Positions 60,159-64,000 of a stretch of DNA of 64,000 nt are shown piece after piece. The notes beneath the pieces are model-generated. The model made no database searches. It saw only the letters and a program-made list of their open reading frames with translations, and was not told the DNA's origin. The stretch is from the NCBI RefSeq assembly GCF_000801105.2, contig NC_079519.1, positions 8,802,668 through 8,866,667 of the forward strand. Reading direction: 5' to 3'. The position numbers and the translations under genes are program-made. This stretch comes from Raphanus sativus. Its lineage: Eukaryota > Streptophyta > Magnoliopsida > Brassicales > Brassicaceae. Each line of letters opens with the position of its first letter. Position 1 is the stretch's first letter.

Positions 60159-60990
60159 CTATGCTCGAAACCATGAGAAGTCATCATCAAATGCACAATA
60201 GGAATCAAATCTCTGAGACTGTTACTGTCACTCTGAAACTGAGTAGACAAATCTCTTTCTTCATTTTCATGTAAACCATGGGGTGGGGTTGAAGTACTTC
60301 TACTGAGGCCTCAAACCCATTGTTGTGAGATGGGTTCATTTCTATAAGATCTTCTTCCTGATTATTCACAAACACTGCAGAAGGATTATAGAAGTTTTAA
60401 CCTGACCCAAACTGCAACTCCTGGTTATGGTTTGGTCCGTAAACCGTTCCTCTACAGGCATCATAGCTTGTCCACTAACAGGGAGAAGATGAGTACAGTT
60501 GCTATCAAACTCTGGAACCACCAATACCAGACCGTTCTCCTCTGGTCCTAAGGCTATGTTTGGTTCCAAAACACCTTCTTCACGGTGATGAGTACCGTTG
60601 ATGTTATGTCCTAGCAGAGGCATCAACATGATTCATGTCAGGTATAACATTTCTCTGTTCAGCTTCTGATCTGCTTCTTGGTCTTTTCCTTCTCCTGTGT
60701 TTCTCTGCTTTATCTTGATCTCTTACTGGCTGCGAGGTGGCTGTTAATGAACCTGAAGCCTCCTCTGTCCCGTCAACATCATTGTCACTGTTCACCACAG
60801 TTTTGTTGGTCAGAGATCTTCTTGGGCGCTTCGCTTGGGAACCGGTTTTGTTGGTACGTTCTTTGATTCTTTTGAGGCGTACACGATCCTTCCACAGCCG
60901 TCTCTCGAGGTCTACTGCGTCAATGTATTTACCGCTCACGTCAACCTCGGCTACGTTGTCGCTAGCTAAGTCATCAGGCACATTCTCCAT
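60159..60990 (-). pseudogene. Captured EIL3/SLIM1 (EIN3-like) fragments, rearranged
   Basis: On minus, from ATG at 60988-60990: MENVPDDLASDNVAEVDVS... with an LERRLWKDRVRLKRIKER segment, the acidic and basic N-terminal region of EIN3-like proteins. After TGSQAK it jumps to VVNSDNDVDGTEEASGS and DQDKAEKHRRRKRPRSRS, which belong to the C-terminal half of EIL3, so most of the DNA-binding core is missing. A one-base loss near 60616 shifts the frame (frame stops at 60604; the homologous reading continues in 60366-60629). Later stops intervene, but the very C-terminus (DDDFSWF, stop at 60159-60161) is still recognisable. EIL3/SLIM1 controls sulfur-deficiency responses in Arabidopsis; this copy cannot make a working factor. 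Confidence 0.85.
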
Positions 60991-61282
60991 CCTATCACAA
61001 TATATAAACAACAAAGCTTTGACTTTAAGCAACATAAACAAAAAAAAAGACCAACGCATATATTCATTGGTCCAGTAGTTTCGCATGAGAATGAACATAA
61101 AACTAACACTTTGATTCAACCCACAAAACGAAATCATCCCTGACTATTGAAATTGAAAACCTTTTTTGGGAGTCGTCATCAGTTCGATACAGTTCGCCGA
61201 GGAAAATAGGTCAGAACAAATAAGAGTTAATTTTATAAAAAAAAAAACAAAAATCAGGAAAAAAAAACATAACAACATGATG

Positions 61283-61543
61283 TTAACCGGACACACGAAC
61301 ATGACTCGTGAACAGGACGACGGTAAATAATATCTCAGAACAATCGATATATAGATTAAAACAGAAAAGATCACTCAACATCCACCATGAGCAAATCCAC
61401 CAGAATAAGCTCCCCACCCGAGCAGCCTGGCCTCGACAACCGATGAAAACCGGCCGGATTTCAAGTCGAGAAAACAATTTCGGGTTAGCAGCCATCAAGA
61501 GAGATGTGTAGGAAGAGATGAGTATGAGAAAGATGAGTAGCAT
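61283..61543 (-). CDS. Small ORF with predicted signal peptide inside the Helitron, 86 aa
   Basis: From ATG 61541-61543 on minus: MLLIFLILISSYTSLLMAA is a good secretion signal with likely cleavage after LMAA, followed by NPKLFSRLEIRPVFIGCRG and a Trp/Cys-rich stretch (FWWICSWWM). A TATAAATAG box lies about 45-50 bases upstream of the ATG. I do not recognise the family; a captured secreted-peptide gene 5' end is plausible. The C-terminal half reads less protein-like and may be intron or unrelated DNA. Confidence 0.35.
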   Translation of the reverse strand: MLLIFLILISSYTSLLMAANPKLFSRLEIRPVFIGCRGQAARVGSLFWWICSWWMLSDLFCFNLYIDCSEILFTVVLFTSHVRVSG

Positions 61544-61585
61544 AGAGATTATGGAGATGGTGATCCGCAGAAGAGAGTTACTAAC

Positions 61586-61594
61586 CTATTTATA
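61586..61594 (-). promoter_or_regulatory. Putative TATA box inside the Helitron
   Basis: TATAAATAG on minus, followed by a CT-rich leader and the ATG at 61543. Spacing matches plant core promoters. Confidence 0.5.
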
Positions 61595-61879
61595 TCGAAA
61601 TCGTCGACGGAAAAACGCAACTGAAATAAAAATTAATGGGATTAAAGACAGAGTAATCACAACGCCGCCCGTTACAGGAACTGAATCGTCACCGCCTTCG
61701 TCAATCGAAGAGAAACGGAAAACACAATCGCGTTCATTAGCTCAGATTAAAAGCCCAGAGTCTGATTTCGGTTCAAGCCCATCAGAGGAAAGGTAGATCG
61801 ACGTGGATGTATGCTGTGTTTTCATTGGTCTGAATTAAATAAGTGACGTGGACACTCTCTCCTTTTAGTATAGTATTGA

Positions 61880-62189
61880 TTTTTAAGTTGTAACATTCTA
61901 TTTAGTGCTGACATGTCACTTTCATAGAGCTTCTCACAGCCTATATTTATTAACCCTTTTGTTACTAGAGAATTTACAAATAATGCCACTATACCATAAT
62001 CATACGACCACCTTTACATTAATTCTTTTCTAAATTAACCGGGCCGTTCTACAGAACCGTTTAGTGATGATTTAACAGATTTTTTCTCTCTTAATCACTT
62101 CAACCGGAAATCAAGACTTTGACCATTAATATATCGGTTTTTCACCTGTCAGAATAACAAAAGCATAGTCGGTATATAATGATGTCAAT
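61880..62189. other. Intergenic DNA, no gene seen
   Basis: No structure noticed. Confidence 0.4.
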
Positions 62190-62575
62190 ATACTAACGAA
62201 CAAGGACAAAATCTTATCATGTAAATATGAACAAAGAAACCAAGAACATGTATATACAAAGCTTTCACTCCCAATTTGAAATTCACGAAAACAATGACGA
62301 AAAAGACAAAAGTCTTATGACATTTATATGAACAAAGATCCCAAGAACATTTTCAATAATACAAAGCTTCGTCATTTATATAAAACGCTTTCACTCCCAA
62401 TTTCAAATTCATAAATACACTAATTAAAAAGAAACATTCTCATGGCATCCATATGAAAAAAAAAGTTTATAATAACAAGTTCAATATTACTAAGCTTTGA
62501 AATATATACCAATCTTCCACTCCCAATTTCAAGTTCTATTTTGCACTAGCGAAAAAGACTGTTATAATCATCTTC
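62190..62575. repeat. About 126-bp tandem repeat, three copies
   Basis: The phrase ctttcactcccaatttgaaattca and its variants recur at about 62263, 62389 and 62515, with gaacaaagaaaccaagaacat-type phrases between them. Diverged and noncoding. Confidence 0.7.
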
Positions 62576-62865
62576 AGATGGTCATGTTACGAACCCTTAT
62601 TTGGTCCTAATATGAGAGTCTTGGCACGTCAACATACACTAAAGTAAAGAAATTATTTTCAGTTTTCATCTACCATGAAAATAAACTATTTGATTGATTT
62701 TACTACCAAATAATATGAACTTTGACTAAAAATAAGATAATTAATAATTAAAGTAAACATATTATAAAATTAAACTTTAAATCTAAAAATGATAAAATAT
62801 AAAGTTATAATAGATTATCAATAACAAAAAAAATAATAGTCTAATAATTTCATATCAATAAATTT
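62576..62865. other. AT-rich spacer, nothing recognised
   Basis: No gene or repeat terminus seen. Confidence 0.4.
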
Positions 62866-63745
62866 TGGTTTTTTTGTTATCATTTTTTACTGACATAGTA
62901 TAAATTTATCAAAATCTAAAGAATCACAAATCTTTTAGTTTATTTAAAAAATGTATGAAAATTTTAATGAAATATTATTAATTTTCTGAAATTTTACCGA
63001 GTTAACCGATGTTGGATCATTGGTTAATGTCGATGAAAAGGGTTTTATCGGATTTTTAATTAATGGTTGTAAAATCCGAACTGAATTATTTACGGGTCAC
63101 TATATTTCCGGACTGCATGTGGATCCGGATTGGATTGCCCAAAACATAAAAAAATTTAATATCAATGTTAGTCATGTAATAGTAATTGTACTCACGGAAA
63201 CCACAAAATATAGTATTTATAATATTTTATTCAGATATTTGAGTTTCCGAGAAAAAATAATATGTCAAAACTAAAATTTTGTAAATATGTTCACCCTGCG
63301 CAAGGCGTTGGTTTTTTGTTATCATTTTTTACTGACATAGTACAAATTTATCAAAATCTAAAGAATCACAAATCTTTTAGTTTATTTAAAAATTGAATGA
63401 AAATTTTAATGAAATATTATTAATTTTCTGAAATTTTACCGAGTTAACCGATGTTGGATCATTGGTTAATGTCGATGAAAAGGGTTTTATCAGATTTTTA
63501 ATTAATGGTTGTAAAATCCGAACTGAATTATTTACGGGTCACTATATTTCCGGACTGCATGTGGATCCGGATTAGATTGCCCAAAACATAGAAATTTTTA
63601 ATATCAATGTTAGTCATGTAATAGTAATTGTACTTACAGAAACCATAGTATTTATAATATTTTATTCAGATATTTGAGTTCCCGAGAAAAAATAATATGT
63701 CAAAACTAAAATTTTGTAAATATGTTCACCATGCGCAAGGCGCAG
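62866..63745. repeat. Tandem duplication, about 440 bp per copy
   Basis: 62866-63307 and 63308-63745 are closely similar, each starting ttggtttttttgttatcatt and ending gttcacc(c/a)tgcgcaaggcg. The left copy leaves an 84-codon frame open (63020-63274) while the right copy has a TAG at the corresponding Trp, so the frame is not conserved and is not called a gene. Confidence 0.85.
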
Positions 63746-64000
63746 TAATTTTAGTATTTCCATTGCGTCAAATGGGTGCCAAGTATTTCCCCCCTTTTTT
63801 CTTTGCAACTTTATTAAAACGTGAATTAGTTCGTCGGAGACTTCAGCGTTAAGCCATCATCTTTTAATCCCACTCATCTATGATTCTAGACAGTAAATAT
63901 TATATCGCATGATAAAAAAACATGTACATTGATCAACTATTTGGAACATACTAGTTTAACAGTTTATATAAGATAGGAGATCCAGTCTATAGCGTACACG
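63746..64000. other. Window edge, no gene seen
   Basis: Noncoding; continues beyond the window. Confidence 0.4.

Larger units (their letters stand above)
59304..61879 (-). mobile_element. Gene-capturing Helitron, 2576 bp
   Basis: Left (3') end: CTAG at 59304-59307, preceded by A, followed inside by a perfect hairpin CCCGGGC / TAC / GCCCGGG (59315-59331). Right (5') end: minus strand begins TCAATACTATACTAAAAGG at 61879, followed by A on the minus strand (T at 61880 on plus). The two ends therefore mark an A/T target, as Helitrons require. The 5' terminal ctaaaaggagagagtgtccacgtcac block is typical of crucifer Helitrons. No Rep/helicase is encoded, so it is non-autonomous. Its cargo is pieces of an EIN3-like gene plus a small ORF with its own TATA box. 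Confidence 0.88.

Noticed and set aside
61518..61796. 92-codon plus-strand ORF
   Set aside because: Overlaps on the opposite strand the TATA box, leader and signal-peptide ORF of the Helitron cargo; no domain seen.
63020..63274. 84-codon ORF as a gene
   Set aside because: The tandem copy has a stop at the corresponding codon and no family is recognised.

Overview
The window is nuclear DNA from a crucifer, most likely Brassica or a close relative. It carries intron-containing genes with GT-AG introns and plant-specific families (THI1, ATG18f, GAUT12/IRX8, ILR3/bHLH105, ATK3 kinesin). These genes, plus a broken Rab-GAP gene, have their counterparts in Arabidopsis thaliana between about At5g54670 and At5g54780 as I recall the loci. 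Species and subgenome cannot be fixed from sequence alone.

Left part (1-28550) is mostly nested mobile DNA. A Helitron 3' end lies at 2189-2214. A second Helitron, on the minus strand (2882 to about 12806), holds a decayed helicase fragment, a hAT-type MITE inside its terminal hairpin, and a 5'-truncated Mutator-like element (transposase 5413-6966, captured DUF1985 gene 7381-9476). That MULE sits between two near-identical 1.02-kb AT-rich segments. Further right, exon 1 of a Rab-GAP/TBC gene (14527-14616) is separated from its exons 2-5 (27883-28548) by a 5'-truncated L1-like LINE (14790-17101), a TRIM (18729-19318), remnants of another LTR element and a chromovirus (20630-26188) with a GTTTC target-site duplication.

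Middle part (28861-55007) holds five apparently intact genes: THI1 (-), ATG18f (+), GAUT12/IRX8 (+), ILR3/bHLH105 (-) and ATK3 (-). All exons could be joined in frame, giving predicted proteins of 352, 751, 535, 233 and 753 residues, close to the Arabidopsis lengths I know. The spaces between them hold a Stowaway MITE, a hAT MITE, an Emigrant-like MITE and AT-rich filler.

Right part (55000-64000) has no intact gene. It contains a long-TIR MULE MITE with a 9-bp TSD (57807-59043), a complete-looking 2.58-kb Helitron (59304-61879) that has captured internally deleted and frameshifted pieces of the EIN3-like gene EIL3/SLIM1 together with a TATA-box-led small ORF with a signal peptide, and two tandem-repeat blocks.

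The genes do not form a pathway: they are a conserved syntenic run with unrelated roles (thiazole synthesis, autophagy, xylan/pectin wall synthesis, iron/auxin-conjugate transcriptional control, spindle motor). The most unusual structures are the gene-capturing Helitron, a tRNA-antisense insertion at the chromovirus primer-binding site that runs past the usual tRNA stop point, and the duplicated empty site beside the MULE.
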